Shown piece after piece: positions 7,812 to 16,080 of a stretch of 64,000 nucleotides of DNA. The notes under the pieces were generated by a model. That model had not been told where the DNA came from, did no database searches, and was given only the letters and a program-made list of their open reading frames with translations. The stretch's first letter is position 1, and every line of letters begins with the position of its first letter. This DNA comes from Maricaulis virginensis (GTDB lineage Bacteria > Pseudomonadota > Alphaproteobacteria > Caulobacterales > Maricaulaceae), in assembly GCF_027922185.1 (NCBI RefSeq), contig NZ_BSFE01000002.1:186001-250000 (forward strand). Direction: 5' to 3'. Made by a program: the position numbers and the translations under genes.

Positions 7812-8678
7812 ATGACACACTGGAAGCTCGGCATTATCGGCGGCTCCGGCCTCTATGCGCTGGAAGGTCTGGAGTCCGTCCGCAGCGAGACCGTCGAGAC
7901 GCCCTGGGGCGCCCCCTCGGCGCCCCTGACGCACGGCACGCTGAACGGCGTCGAGCTGGTCTTTCTGCCGCGCCACGGGGCCGGGCATCGCCTGTCACCG
8001 TCGGACATTCCCTTCCGTGCCAATATCGCGGCGCTGAAGATGGCGGGCTGTACCGACATCGTCTCGATCTCGGCCTGCGGCTCGCTGCGCGAGCATCTCG
8101 CGCCGGGGCATTTCGTGATCGTCGACCAGTATGTCGACCGTACCGATGGCCGCGCGCGCAGCTTTTTCGGCGCGGGCTGTGTCGCACACGTGCCCATGGC
8201 CCAGCCGGTCTGCGCCCGCCTGGCGGGGCTGATCGGCGATGCCGGCGAGGCGGCCGGCGTGCCGGTGCAGCGCGGCGGCACGTATATCACGATCGAGGGG
8301 CCGCAATTCTCCACCCGCGCCGAGAGCGAGCTCTACCGGCACTGGGGCATGGACGTGATCGGCATGACCAACATGCCCGAGGCCCGGCTCGCGCGTGAAG
8401 CCGAGCTGCCCTATGCCTCGATCGCCATGGTGACGGATTACGACTGCTGGCGTGATGGCGAGGAAAGCGTCGACGTGGCCGCCGTGCTGCGGGTGATGCG
8501 CGACAATACGGTCAAGGCCAGGGCCCTTTTGACGCGCCTGACGGCCATGCTGGCCGGCCGCGAGCGCGCGCCGGACCCGGTCGATACCGTGCTCGACACC
8601 GCGATCATCACACCGCCGGAGGCGCGCGACCCCGAAATCGTCGCCCGCCTGCGCACGATCGCCGGACGGGTGCTCTGA
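7812..8678 (+). CDS. mtnP: S-methyl-5'-thioadenosine phosphorylase
   Basis: MtnP phosphorolyses 5'-methylthioadenosine, the by-product of polyamine and related AdoMet reactions, to adenine and methylthioribose-1-phosphate. The 288-aa protein has the purine-phosphorylase fold motifs GIIGGSGLY (phosphate site), PRHG.GH, the SACGSL strand, EGPQFSTRAES, and IGMTNMPEA; the SDIPFRAN sequence is typical of this family. The adenine it makes can be salvaged by apt, which lies 2 kb downstream on the same strand. Confidence 0.92.
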   Translation: MTHWKLGIIGGSGLYALEGLESVRSETVETPWGAPSAPLTHGTLNGVELVFLPRHGAGHRLSPSDIPFRANIAALKMAGCTDIVSISACGSLREHLAPGHFVIVDQYVDRTDGRARSFFGAGCVAHVPMAQPVCARLAGLIGDAGEAAGVPVQRGGTYITIEGPQFSTRAESELYRHWGMDVIGMTNMPEARLAREAELPYASIAMVTDYDCWRDGEESVDVAAVLRVMRDNTVKARALLTRLTAMLAGRERAPDPVDTVLDTAIITPPEARDPEIVARLRTIAGRVL

Positions 8679-8679
8679 A

Positions 8680-8711
8680 GCGTGATCAGGGGTTCACCGG
8701 TTCGATCACGC
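8680..8711. repeat. Small inverted repeat after mtnP
   Basis: GCGTGATC at 8680-8687 pairs with GATCACGC at 8704-8711; a third copy of GCGTGATC follows at about 8725. There is no T-run, so it is a weak candidate for a terminator. It may be a short repetitive element. Confidence 0.35.
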
Positions 8712-8807
8712 GACCGCTCAAGTCGAGCGTGATCCGGTGAAGCGGGAAACGATCCTGCTCCGGCGAATATCTGGACGGATCGCACGCGGCGGGACTAGAC
8801 TTGCTGC

Positions 8808-9557
8808 ATGTATCGTTTCGTCCTGACTGTCCTCTTCGCGGCTCTGACCCTGGGGCCGCAACCGCGCGCCGAGGCCAGCGACATTGTCAGCTTCCGCGCT
8901 CTGGACGAGCAGACCTACGACATCTCGCGCGAGAGCGTCGTCCAGCTCCTGTGTCATGAAGAACAGAGCGGCCGGTATTATCTCAGCCGTGCCGTCGTGC
9001 TCGACGCCCGTCCCGGGGCCCGGCCGCAATTCGACATACTCCTGGCGACCCGTCATGCCCTGCAGGGAAGGAACGGCCCGCGCACCTGCCACGTGCGCGG
9101 CGTTCCGGAGTGGGTGGGAGAGATCGTGGACGTGCGCACTGGCACACCTTCCGAAGACAGTCATCCGCAGTTCAGCGCGGACTGGGCCATTTTGCGCACC
9201 CGCCGCCGTTTGCCGGACGAGACGCCGCGGCTTCGTGTTCTGGCGGCCGAAGGCATCGACCAGGGCGAGGTCTCGCTGCTGGTGCGTCCCGTCGACCGGG
9301 CACCCTGCGATGTCCGGCAGTCGCCGCCGGCCTTTTCCGATCCGGGACTTCTGATCCACGGCTGCCGGTCGCGCCAGGGCCTGTCGGGCACGCCGCTGGT
9401 CGTGCAGATCGATGGCGAACCCTTTGTGGTGGCTGTCCATGTCGGACACACCATTCCGTTCGGCGAGACCCAGGACTCCTACGGCATCGCGCGCCGCCTG
9501 AATGGTGAATTCCTCACCACCCTGGCCGAGTATCTGCACGAACTGGCCATTCCCTAG
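8808..9557 (+). CDS. Secreted trypsin-like serine protease
   Basis: The 249-aa precursor starts with a hydrophobic signal peptide (about 1-23). A chymotrypsin-fold triad can be read: His83 in LLATRHAL, Asp125 in FSADWAIL, and Ser193 in RQGLSGTPLV, the last in the usual GxSG setting. Cysteines at about 96, 167 and 186 could form disulfides in the periplasm. The family is peptidase S1-like, probably a small periplasmic or secreted protease; substrates are unknown. It is followed by a small secreted DUF1311 protein on the same strand. Confidence 0.75.
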   Translation: MYRFVLTVLFAALTLGPQPRAEASDIVSFRALDEQTYDISRESVVQLLCHEEQSGRYYLSRAVVLDARPGARPQFDILLATRHALQGRNGPRTCHVRGVPEWVGEIVDVRTGTPSEDSHPQFSADWAILRTRRRLPDETPRLRVLAAEGIDQGEVSLLVRPVDRAPCDVRQSPPAFSDPGLLIHGCRSRQGLSGTPLVVQIDGEPFVVAVHVGHTIPFGETQDSYGIARRLNGEFLTTLAEYLHELAIP

Positions 9558-9629
9558 CCGCAGGCCGCCCTTTCCCCGCGCCGCGGCCTCGTCCATAAAG
9601 GCCGCACGGGCAAGGACGAAGGGGACACC

Positions 9630-10028
9630 ATGATCACGGTGGTTGCACTCAGCTGGGCGGTCGCGGCCGTCCAGATGCCGGAATTCACGCCGCCGCGCCC
9701 GGCGGTGGAATGCTCCGAACACCTCACCGACTGGCCGGCCCGGCGCCGGTGCCTGCGCGGCCTGCTCGACGACGCCGAAGCGGCCCTTGAGCGCGCCGCG
9801 GACGCCGCCCTCGAGGAAGCCCGCGAATCCGACTTCGACTCCGGTGGTCATTTTGGCGCCGAAGCGCATTTCGAGGCCGCCCAGACGGCCTGGCACGCCT
9901 ATCGCGATGCCGAATGCGACCGGCGTACCGCGCTGATGTTCATCGGCGAGGACAGCCGCGAGGAGATCGGCCTGGACTGCCGCATCACCCTGACCCGGGC
10001 CCGCACACAGGAACTGGAGACGATGTGA
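9630..10028 (+). CDS. LprI/DUF1311-like secreted protein
   Basis: The 132-aa protein has a short hydrophobic N-terminus and a charged helical body. Its C-terminal region (AAQTAWHAYRDAEC followed later by LDCRITLTRARTQEL) matches the DUF1311/LprI pattern: a W...YR..EC helix followed by a second cysteine helix. Some members of this family inhibit lysozyme in the periplasm; that role here is inference only. The TGA stop overlaps the ATG of the next gene by one base. Confidence 0.65.
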   Translation: MITVVALSWAVAAVQMPEFTPPRPAVECSEHLTDWPARRRCLRGLLDDAEAALERAADAALEEARESDFDSGGHFGAEAHFEAAQTAWHAYRDAECDRRTALMFIGEDSREEIGLDCRITLTRARTQELETM

Positions 10029-10660
10029 TGGACCGGCCGGTCCTGCATATCGGCAACAAGCGTTACTCCAGCTGGTCCTTGCGGGCCTGGCTGATCCTGC
10101 GCAAGGCGGGCATCGATTTCGACGAGGCCCTGGTGCCGCTCTACACGCCGCAGACGCGGCAGGCGGTGAGCGATCTGTCGCCGGGCGGCAGCGTGCCGGC
10201 CCTGACCACACAGCACGGCACTTTCTGGGATTCGCTGGCCATTGCCGAATGGGCGGCCGAGCGGGTGCCGGGCCTTTGGCCGGAGCATGAGGGCCGCCGG
10301 GCCCTGGCACGCGCTGCCGTTTGCCGCATGCATGCCGGTTTCACCGCCCTGCGCGGCCAGTGCGCCATGGACATTGCGCGCACGCCGCAGGCGGTCGCTC
10401 TCAATGCCGATACCCGTGCCGATATCGCCGCCATCCAGGCGCTGTGGAATGATGTCGGCAGTGTCGACGGACCCTGGCTGTTCGGCCGCTGGAGCATCGC
10501 CGACGCCTTCTTCACGCCGGTCGCGGTGCGTTTCTACACCTTTGACATTCCGCTGCATGCCGGCGCCCAGGACTATTGCGATAAGCTGCTGGCCGATGAA
10601 GACTATGCCGCGTGGCGCAGCGCCGCCCTGGCCGAGACCCTGCCGGGCCCGGCAGGCTGA
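10028..10660 (+). CDS. Glutathione S-transferase family protein
   Basis: The protein (210 aa) has a thioredoxin-fold N-terminal domain starting RPVLHIGNKRYSSWSLRAWL, with the SxWS segment in the usual glutathione-activating position and a cis-proline segment (GSVPAL), then DSLAIAEW, where the glutathione gamma-glutamyl group is normally bound. The C-terminal half is all-helical and contains the N-capping ..SIADAFFTPV motif. The ATG at 10028 overlaps the preceding stop, which suggests coupling. The substrate is unknown. Confidence 0.85.
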   Translation: MDRPVLHIGNKRYSSWSLRAWLILRKAGIDFDEALVPLYTPQTRQAVSDLSPGGSVPALTTQHGTFWDSLAIAEWAAERVPGLWPEHEGRRALARAAVCRMHAGFTALRGQCAMDIARTPQAVALNADTRADIAAIQALWNDVGSVDGPWLFGRWSIADAFFTPVAVRFYTFDIPLHAGAQDYCDKLLADEDYAAWRSAALAETLPGPAG

Positions 10661-10685
10661 ACGACAGCGAACTGGATCTTTCCGC

Positions 10686-11213
10686 ATGGACCTGAAATCC
10701 GCCATCCGCACGATTCCGGATTATCCCAAGCCGGGCATCATGTTCCGCGACGTCACCACGCTGATCGGCGATGCGCGGGCCTTCCGCGTCGCCGTTGACC
10801 GCATGGTCCAGCCCTGGGCCGGCGCCAAGATCGACCGGGTGGCCGGCACCGAGGCGCGCGGCTTCATCCTGGGCGGCGCCGTGGCGCACCAGCTCTCCGT
10901 CGGCTTCACGCCGGTGCGCAAGCGCGGCAAGCTGCCCCACCGCACGCTGATCGAGGAATACGAGCTGGAATACGGCCAGGACGCGATCGAGATCCATGTC
11001 GACGCGATCCAGGAAAACGACAGGGTCCTGCTGGTCGACGACCTGATCGCCACCGGCGGCACGGCCGAAGCCTCCATCCGCCTCCTGCAGCGCGCCGGCG
11101 CCACCGTCGTGGGCGCGGCTTTCGTCATCGACCTGCCCGACCTGGGCGGCGCGAAGCGCATCGAGGCGATGGGCGTGCCGGTCTCCTCGCTGGTGCAGTA
11201 CGAGGGCGATTAG
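10686..11213 (+). CDS. apt: Adenine phosphoribosyltransferase
   Basis: Apt converts adenine and PRPP to AMP, a salvage step that recovers the adenine released by MtnP. The 175-aa product has the family start (IRTIPDYPKPGIMFRDVT), RVAGTEARGF, and the PRPP-binding loop VLLVDDLIATGGTA at about 114-127. The ATG at 10686 gives the normal family length; longer readings would overlap the GST gene. Confidence 0.96.
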   Translation: MDLKSAIRTIPDYPKPGIMFRDVTTLIGDARAFRVAVDRMVQPWAGAKIDRVAGTEARGFILGGAVAHQLSVGFTPVRKRGKLPHRTLIEEYELEYGQDAIEIHVDAIQENDRVLLVDDLIATGGTAEASIRLLQRAGATVVGAAFVIDLPDLGGAKRIEAMGVPVSSLVQYEGD

Positions 11214-11224
11214 GCCGGATCTCA

Positions 11225-11365
11225 CCCCTTCTTCCCGGCTGGGGAGAAGGTGCCGCGAAGCGGCGGATGAGGCGCGCGCGACAGCGCTACAAAGAGTCTT
11301 TTGAGTGGGCCGCTCCCGCGGCCGCCCCTCACCTTTGATTCCTCTCCCCGGTGGGGGAGAGGGGC
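11225..11365 (-). repeat. Palindromic intergenic repeat, type A (copy 1, reverse orientation)
   Basis: The reverse complement reads CCCTCTCCCC...GGGGAGAGG at one end and CCTCATCCGC...GCGGCACCTTCTCCCC at the other. The same two end modules occur in the forward direction at 15021-15162 and 32476-32596. It starts the 679-bp gene-free stretch 11214-11892, which is made almost entirely of repeats. Confidence 0.7.
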
Positions 11366-11383
11366 GTTCACTGCACCATTCAT

Positions 11384-11520
11384 CGTCACCCTGACGAAAG
11401 TCAGGGCCCAGTTCACAGAACGCGATGGGGGCGAACTCGCACCTGTACCGCTCTGCGGCCACAAGCGTAATCTGGGTCCTGACTGAAGCCTGCGCCCGCG
11501 AAAGCGGGTGTCAGGATGAC
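11384..11520. repeat. REP-like inverted pair, type C
   Basis: GTCACCCTGACGAAAGTCAG followed by GGCCCAG at 11386-11412 is facing CTGGGTCCTGA...GTCAGGATGAC at 11472-11520. The outer ends form a long imperfect inverted repeat and each half has its own small hairpin. No gene is present. Confidence 0.55.
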
Positions 11521-11544
11521 GGTGGTTTGGGCTGAGGCTGGCTT

Positions 11545-11712
11545 TCCTCCTCATTCCATGGGGAGGGGACCCGCGAAGCGGGGGAGGGGCGCCGCGTCAG
11601 CGGCGTAGTCGTCAATGCCAAGCTCTACCGTTTCCCGGCGCTCCGCGCCGGCCCCTTCGACCCCTCCTTCGCCAAGGCTGCGGAGGGGCCACTTCCCCAC
11701 GAGGTGGGGAAG
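11545..11712. repeat. Palindromic intergenic repeat, type B (copy 2)
   Basis: It begins with a CCTCC...GGAGG hairpin (about 11547-11567) and ends with CTTCCCCACGAGGTGGGGAAG (11692-11712); the middle holds GCGCCGCGTCAGCGGCG and GGCGCTCCGCGCC hairpins. The layout is the same as at 7631-7780. Confidence 0.6.
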
Positions 11713-11740
11713 AAAGAGGCAGCTGCTTCCCCCGTATTTA

Positions 11741-11805
11741 TCCCGGGGCCCGGCGGCGTTTCAGGTGCAGGCTCAACCAGACCCCGGCACGGGGGCCGGG
11801 GAAAA
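11741..11805. repeat. REP-like inverted pair, type D (copy 1)
   Basis: TCCCGGGGCCCGG at 11741-11753 faces ACCCCGGCAC...GGCCGGGGAAAA at 11781-11804. The same CCCCGG-based pairs are at 17005-17126 and 23861-23950. It lies between the type B repeat and the next gene. Confidence 0.5.
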
Positions 11806-11892
11806 TGGAGCGGGAGCGGGAAAAGAACCGGCTCTCACCTTGCCTGCATCGACACAGCCCCTAATCTGGGCCCGGTCAGGGGAGGGCACAGC

Positions 11893-12549
11893 ATGTTCGT
11901 CGGTCATTACGGTCCGGCCTTTGCCGGCAAGGCGGTGGCGCGTTCGGTCCCGTTGTGGACGCTCTTCCTGGCGGTGCAGCTGGTCGATATCGCCTGGGGC
12001 ATATTTGTCGCCAACGGCATCGAGCACGTGCGCATCGTGCCGGGCTTTACCGACGCCAATGCGCTCGACCTCTACGACATGCCGATCACCCATTCCCTGC
12101 CGGGCGCGCTGGCCTGGTCGGTGGCGGCAGGCCTCGTCTATGCGATCTGGGCGCGGCGCGAGAAGATGCCGGGCGGGCTGGTCGTCGGCGCGGCCGTCCT
12201 CTCCCACTGGATCCTCGACCTTCTCGTCCATGTGCCCGACCTCCTGCTCTGGCCGGGCGGGCCGCGCGTCGGGCTGGGCCTGTGGAACAATTACCCCGTC
12301 GCCCTGGCGCTGGAGGCCGCGGTGCTGGTCTTCGGCTTTCTGCTCTACATGCGCGTGACCGAGGCAAAGGGCCTGATCGGCCGGATCTGGCCCTGGGTCT
12401 TCCTGGGCCTGCTGGGCGTGGCGGAAATCGCCAATCATGGCGGCCCGCTGCCGGAAAGCCCGGCCGCCTTCGGCTATTCCGCCGCCGTGACCTTCCTCGT
12501 CTTCACCGGCCTCGCCGCCGTCTGCGACCTGACACGGCGGGCGCGCTAG
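11893..12549 (+). CDS. YdjM/DUF457-like inner-membrane protein
   Basis: The ATG at 11893 has a GGAGGG ribosome-binding site eleven bases upstream. The 218-aa protein has about six membrane helices. The pair THSLPGALAWSV (about 60-71) and LSHWILDLLVHVPDL (about 100-114) is the H...H..D arrangement of YdjM/DUF457 proteins, annotated as membrane-bound metal-dependent hydrolases. The reaction is unknown. There is no clear operon partner; the HNH gene starts 19 bases after its stop but differs in composition. Confidence 0.6.
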   Translation: MFVGHYGPAFAGKAVARSVPLWTLFLAVQLVDIAWGIFVANGIEHVRIVPGFTDANALDLYDMPITHSLPGALAWSVAAGLVYAIWARREKMPGGLVVGAAVLSHWILDLLVHVPDLLLWPGGPRVGLGLWNNYPVALALEAAVLVFGFLLYMRVTEAKGLIGRIWPWVFLGLLGVAEIANHGGPLPESPAAFGYSAAVTFLVFTGLAAVCDLTRRAR

Positions 12550-12568
12550 AAGAGGGGAAATTTGTAAG

Positions 12569-13345
12569 ATGAGCCTTGCCCCGGCAGGGAACTTGGGCAG
12601 CCAGCCAAAATTGAGGATATCTAGGATGCTACGACCAAACTCTCGACCGGACGACGTTGCTTGGCTGATGGCTGAGCTGGGGCCGGAGGATATCGAAGGC
12701 GCGATAGATGAGTACTGGCAATCAGATAACAAAAAAGTTTGGCTAGGGAATCTTAGAAGTGGACCAAGTAGGCGCTATTTTCTGTACGACAACGGTGAGC
12801 ATCTAGACGCTAAAGCTATTGTTAAAGCAGCGCTGGTCCGGAAGGGTTACGATGCATCGGAAGTCTATGAGTGGCATACGGACCCCCTGATCGATGTGCT
12901 CGAAAAGCTGGGCTTTCCTGTGATCGACGAAAAGGCTTCAGAGGCTGTCGATACATACTCAATGCGCCGATATGAGAGTGTTTTGCGCCTCGCTCGGCAG
13001 GGCCAGTCTAGGTTTCGGCAGCAGGCGCTTGAGATTTGGAAGGGGAAATGCGCGATTTCTGGTGTTGCGCACGAGCAGGCTCTTGAGGCTGCTCATGTGA
13101 GCCCTCATTCGCAGTATGGTCAGATGACGCGCAAAAACTCGATAATTTTAAGAGTCGATCTTCATCGCCTCTTTGATATTGGCATGATTGCGGTTGATCC
13201 GGAAGATATCAAGGTGAAAGTAAACCCAATTCTTGAATCATATCAAGAGTTTGATGGTCGTTCCATTGCTTTGCCAGATTCAGGGCCCAGCCCCGAGCAA
13301 TTTACAGACAGATGGTCGCAGTTTCTTGCTCTTCAAAATAAATAA
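12569..13345 (+). CDS. HNH endonuclease, McrA-like, orphan
   Basis: The C-terminal half is an HNH nuclease: Cys161 in CAISG, His176 in LEAAHVSP, Asn190, and LRVDLHRLFDIG with His199, the pattern of the HNH_2 group. The N-terminal part (GPSRRYFLYDNGEHLDAKAIVKAAL, shown here as positions 65-89) resembles the head domain found before HNH in ScoMcrA-like modification-dependent enzymes. The start may be here or at the ATG at 12626 (MLRPNS). Codon use is clearly richer in A and T than in its neighbours, which points to acquisition. No methyltransferase or second restriction subunit is adjacent. It is probably a type IV-like restriction enzyme, but this is inference. Confidence 0.7.
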   Translation: MSLAPAGNLGSQPKLRISRMLRPNSRPDDVAWLMAELGPEDIEGAIDEYWQSDNKKVWLGNLRSGPSRRYFLYDNGEHLDAKAIVKAALVRKGYDASEVYEWHTDPLIDVLEKLGFPVIDEKASEAVDTYSMRRYESVLRLARQGQSRFRQQALEIWKGKCAISGVAHEQALEAAHVSPHSQYGQMTRKNSIILRVDLHRLFDIGMIAVDPEDIKVKVNPILESYQEFDGRSIALPDSGPSPEQFTDRWSQFLALQNK

Positions 13346-13419
13346 AAAGGAGCAGTGCATTTAGGCGATGACCGGCACCTTCTGTGCCACGTTTGCACCC
13401 GTACTAAACGCACCGCTCC
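13339..13419 (-). terminator. Large stem-loop with T-run on the minus strand
   Basis: A 16-bp inverted repeat (13349-13364 with 13404-13419, 14 of 16 matched) surrounds a 39-base loop that contains its own hairpin GGCAC-CTTCT-GTGCC at 13374-13388. On the minus strand it is followed by CTTTTTATTT, so it can end transcription of the carboxypeptidase gene. It overlaps the end of the HNH gene by its T-run only. Confidence 0.6.
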
Positions 13420-13429
13420 CCTATTTCGG

Positions 13430-14914
13430 CTAGTTCGCGATCAGTGCCCGCACATCGGCCGTGGAGGCTTCCAGTGACGGTTCGTGCAGATACATCATGT
13501 GACCGGCTTCGTAGTAGCGGAACTGCACGCGGTCCTGGTCGAAGCCGGGCTGGTTGAACATCAGCTCGGCGGCGAAGAAGGGCGTGGCCAGGTCGTAATA
13601 GCCCTGGGCGACCAGCACCTTAAGATCGGAATTCTGGCGCATGGCGCGGGCGATCCACGGGGCGACATTGATGTAGTTGTTGTTGCCCGAACGGCCGGCA
13701 TCCCAGTTCCAGCCGCGTACGCCGCCGATCACCGTGTAGAATTCGGTCATGTCGACGCCCAGCGTGCGGGTGAAATAGTCCAGCATGGCGGCGGTATAGC
13801 TGCCATCGATGCCGTAGAAGCTGGGATCGGTTTCCGGATCCTCGCCGACACCGTCAACCTCGACACCGGTGAAGCGGGCGTCCAGACGGCCCACCGACAC
13901 GCCTTCATCGCGCATCAGCTCGCGCTGGAAGCGGCGCAGCGAGACGCGCATATTGGCGCGGGTGAGGAAGTCTTCCGACAGGCCGGTAAAGCGCGACAGC
14001 TCGCGCACCACGCGCGCCTGGCGGTCGGCCGGCAGGGTCACGCCATGCATCAGGGCCGGCATGTATTCCTCGATGGCGAAGGTGCGTGCCTCGGCCAGGA
14101 AGGCCTCGAGATCATTATTCCAGGCCGAGCGGTCGACCTGGTTGTGATACCAGGCCGTGGCGGCAAAGCCCGGCAGCAGGCCGACATAGCCGATATCATT
14201 GCCCTCGGACGTGTCGTCATAGCGGAAGTCCAGCACGGTCGAGATCAGCGCGACGCCATTGATCGCGACATCGTTATAGCTGCCTTCCAGCTGGTTCAGC
14301 AGCGAGCCGATACGCAGCGTGCCATAGCTTTCGCCCAGCAGGTATTTCGGCGAATTCCAGCGCCGGTGCTCGGTCAGCCAGATGCGGATGAACTGGGCCA
14401 GGCTTTCGCCATCCTCGTTGACGCCCCAGAAATCGTCGCCCTCGCTCTCGCCCAGCGGACGGCTCCAGCCGGTGCCGACCGGATCGACGAAGACGAGATC
14501 GGCCACGTCGAGGATGGAATGCGTGTTCTCGACGATGTTGTAGGGCGCGGCGCCATCGTCCTGCACATTCGGCAGGGCGACGCGCTGCGGGCCGAACATG
14601 CCCATGTGCAGCCACAGGCTGGCCGAACCGGGCCCGCCATTGAAGACGAAGGCGACCGGACGCGTGCGCGGGTCGGCATGGCCGTCGGCGATATAGGTGG
14701 TCGAGAAGATCGAGGCGGTCGGATTGCCGTCGGCATCGCGCAGATAGGTCTCGCCGGCGGTGACGGTGTAGCGCACGCGCGTGCCGTTGGCGTTGACCTG
14801 GCCGGTGCTCTCATAGACGCGCGGCTCGGGGATATCGCCCCCGGAATTCTCCTGCGCCTGAACGGTGGTAGCCAGAAGCACCGCGCCCAGCGCGGCGGTC
14901 ATCAAGCGGATCAT
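13430..14914 (-). CDS. Secreted serine carboxypeptidase, peptidase family S10
   Basis: S10 peptidases release C-terminal residues from peptides. The ATG at 14914 has a GGGGAGA site and gives a 494-aa precursor with a signal peptide cleaved after TTVQA (residue 20). The oxyanion-hole region FNGGPGSAS (91-99), the nucleophile motif GESYG (Ser196), the late Asp in VAQGYYDLATPF and the His in AGHMMYLHE make a full triad. It is probably periplasmic or extracellular and part of the peptide-degrading capacity also seen in the S1 protease and CocE-like genes. Confidence 0.88.
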   Translation of the reverse strand: MIRLMTAALGAVLLATTVQAQENSGGDIPEPRVYESTGQVNANGTRVRYTVTAGETYLRDADGNPTASIFSTTYIADGHADPRTRPVAFVFNGGPGSASLWLHMGMFGPQRVALPNVQDDGAAPYNIVENTHSILDVADLVFVDPVGTGWSRPLGESEGDDFWGVNEDGESLAQFIRIWLTEHRRWNSPKYLLGESYGTLRIGSLLNQLEGSYNDVAINGVALISTVLDFRYDDTSEGNDIGYVGLLPGFAATAWYHNQVDRSAWNNDLEAFLAEARTFAIEEYMPALMHGVTLPADRQARVVRELSRFTGLSEDFLTRANMRVSLRRFQRELMRDEGVSVGRLDARFTGVEVDGVGEDPETDPSFYGIDGSYTAAMLDYFTRTLGVDMTEFYTVIGGVRGWNWDAGRSGNNNYINVAPWIARAMRQNSDLKVLVAQGYYDLATPFFAAELMFNQPGFDQDRVQFRYYEAGHMMYLHEPSLEASTADVRALIAN

Positions 14915-15020
14915 GCCTGTCTCCCCAAATTGACGTCGCCGCGACCCTAAGCGCCAATCCGCCCGGCGGGAAGACCAGGTGTGCGGCGGTAATGTCGGGT
15001 GGGTGGAAATAGCGCCTGTC

Positions 15021-15162
15021 CTCCCTCTCCCCTGGGGAGAGGGATCGAGGGAGAGGGGGGAGGCACAGGCCGCGCGCGGTCTGGCTGCGATCCGGCAATG
15101 CCGGGGCTTCCCCCTCATCCGCCCCTTCGGGGCACCTTCTCCCCGGGGGAGAAGGGGGAGGG
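15021..15162 (+). repeat. Palindromic intergenic repeat, type A (copy 2)
   Basis: It starts with CCCTCTCCCCTGGGGAGAGG at 15023-15042 and ends with CCGCCCCTTCGGGGC followed by CACCTTCTCCCCGGGGGAGAAGG. It fills the gap between the carboxypeptidase gene and the next minus-strand gene. Confidence 0.75.
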
Positions 15163-15167
15163 TGTTC

Positions 15168-15947
15168 TCACTTCTGCTTCTTCTCCACCAGCAGCGTCTT
15201 CGGGCGGCGTTCGCGGGCGGTCTTGAAGAGCTGGAAGCTCTGGTTCACGAAATTGGTGACATCGACGATGGAGCGCATGAAGCTTTCCAGCTCCGGCGTC
15301 TTCTCCGCCTCGACCAGGCGCACCGGCGCGGCCGGATCGCCGCCCTCGAAGCGGACATAGAAGAGCGGTTCGCCGCGCTTGAGCACCAGATCCTTTTCCA
15401 GATCGTGCCATTCGAACGCCCACATGTGCTGGCGCGGCCAGATGTCGGCGGGGAAGCGGCCGCACAGCATCACGCCCGGCCGGGCCTGGGTCTCGTAATG
15501 CAGGAAGGGCGGGAACTGGTTGATGTAGAGCGGCTCGTCGGAAATGAAGACATAGGGCGTGACGAGCTGGATCATCGGCCGCTCGGGATGGCGCCACTCA
15601 TTGGGCGGCGACAGGACGAGGATCTGCTGCAGACCGGCCGGACGGGTCGAGGCCTGCGGCCCGTCGACATTGGTCAGCTGCATCTGGCCCTGGGCGTTGC
15701 GTACCATGCGCAGGCGCAGATCGACCGGGCAGGGGATGGCGAAATGCCGGCGGTCGAACTCGATCGCGGCGGGGCAGGACAGGGCCGATTTCGAGGTCGC
15801 CGGCCGTGGATGGTCGAAACTCACCGGTTTCGGCGCGTCCCAGATCAGGCTTGTCTTGTCGTCCTTGAACAGCCAGCCGGCCTTGTAGACCCGGCGCGGC
15901 CCGCGATCCGCCTCGTCCTGCATCCGGCGATAGAGTTTCACGAACAT
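15168..15947 (-). CDS. Uncharacterised protein, 259 aa
   Basis: I do not recognise this family. From the ATG at 15947 (MFVKLYRRMQDEADR) the protein is soluble, with no signal peptide and no membrane helix. It is rich in aromatic and proline residues in the middle (for example WRHPERPMIQ, NQFPPFLHYE, PRQHMWAFEWHD) and ends in a basic helical tail. A start eight codons upstream (15971) is also open. Neighbours (a carboxypeptidase downstream, divergent rlmJ) give no clue to function. Confidence 0.6.
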   Translation of the reverse strand: MFVKLYRRMQDEADRGPRRVYKAGWLFKDDKTSLIWDAPKPVSFDHPRPATSKSALSCPAAIEFDRRHFAIPCPVDLRLRMVRNAQGQMQLTNVDGPQASTRPAGLQQILVLSPPNEWRHPERPMIQLVTPYVFISDEPLYINQFPPFLHYETQARPGVMLCGRFPADIWPRQHMWAFEWHDLEKDLVLKRGEPLFYVRFEGGDPAAPVRLVEAEKTPELESFMRSIVDVTNFVNQSFQLFKTARERRPKTLLVEKKQK

Positions 15948-16080
15948 GCGGTCTGGCCCCTCCGTCTTCACGCGCCCTGAAAGGCTAGGCCAAAGCCCGG
16001 CCGGTTGCGAGACGGGTTTTCAGCATGCCCCGCCGATGCGGGCGATGGAAACGCTGCCTGAGAAACGCTATAGCGCTGGC

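Noticed and set aside
5365..7818. Very long open frame antisense to petABC
   Set aside because: It is the mirror of the highly biased codon use of petB and petC. The translated protein is low-complexity and rich in H, R, D and G, with no domain.
13349..13419. An integron attC-like site
   Set aside because: The arms lack the RYYYAAC/GTTRRRY core boxes and no integrase or cassette array is present.
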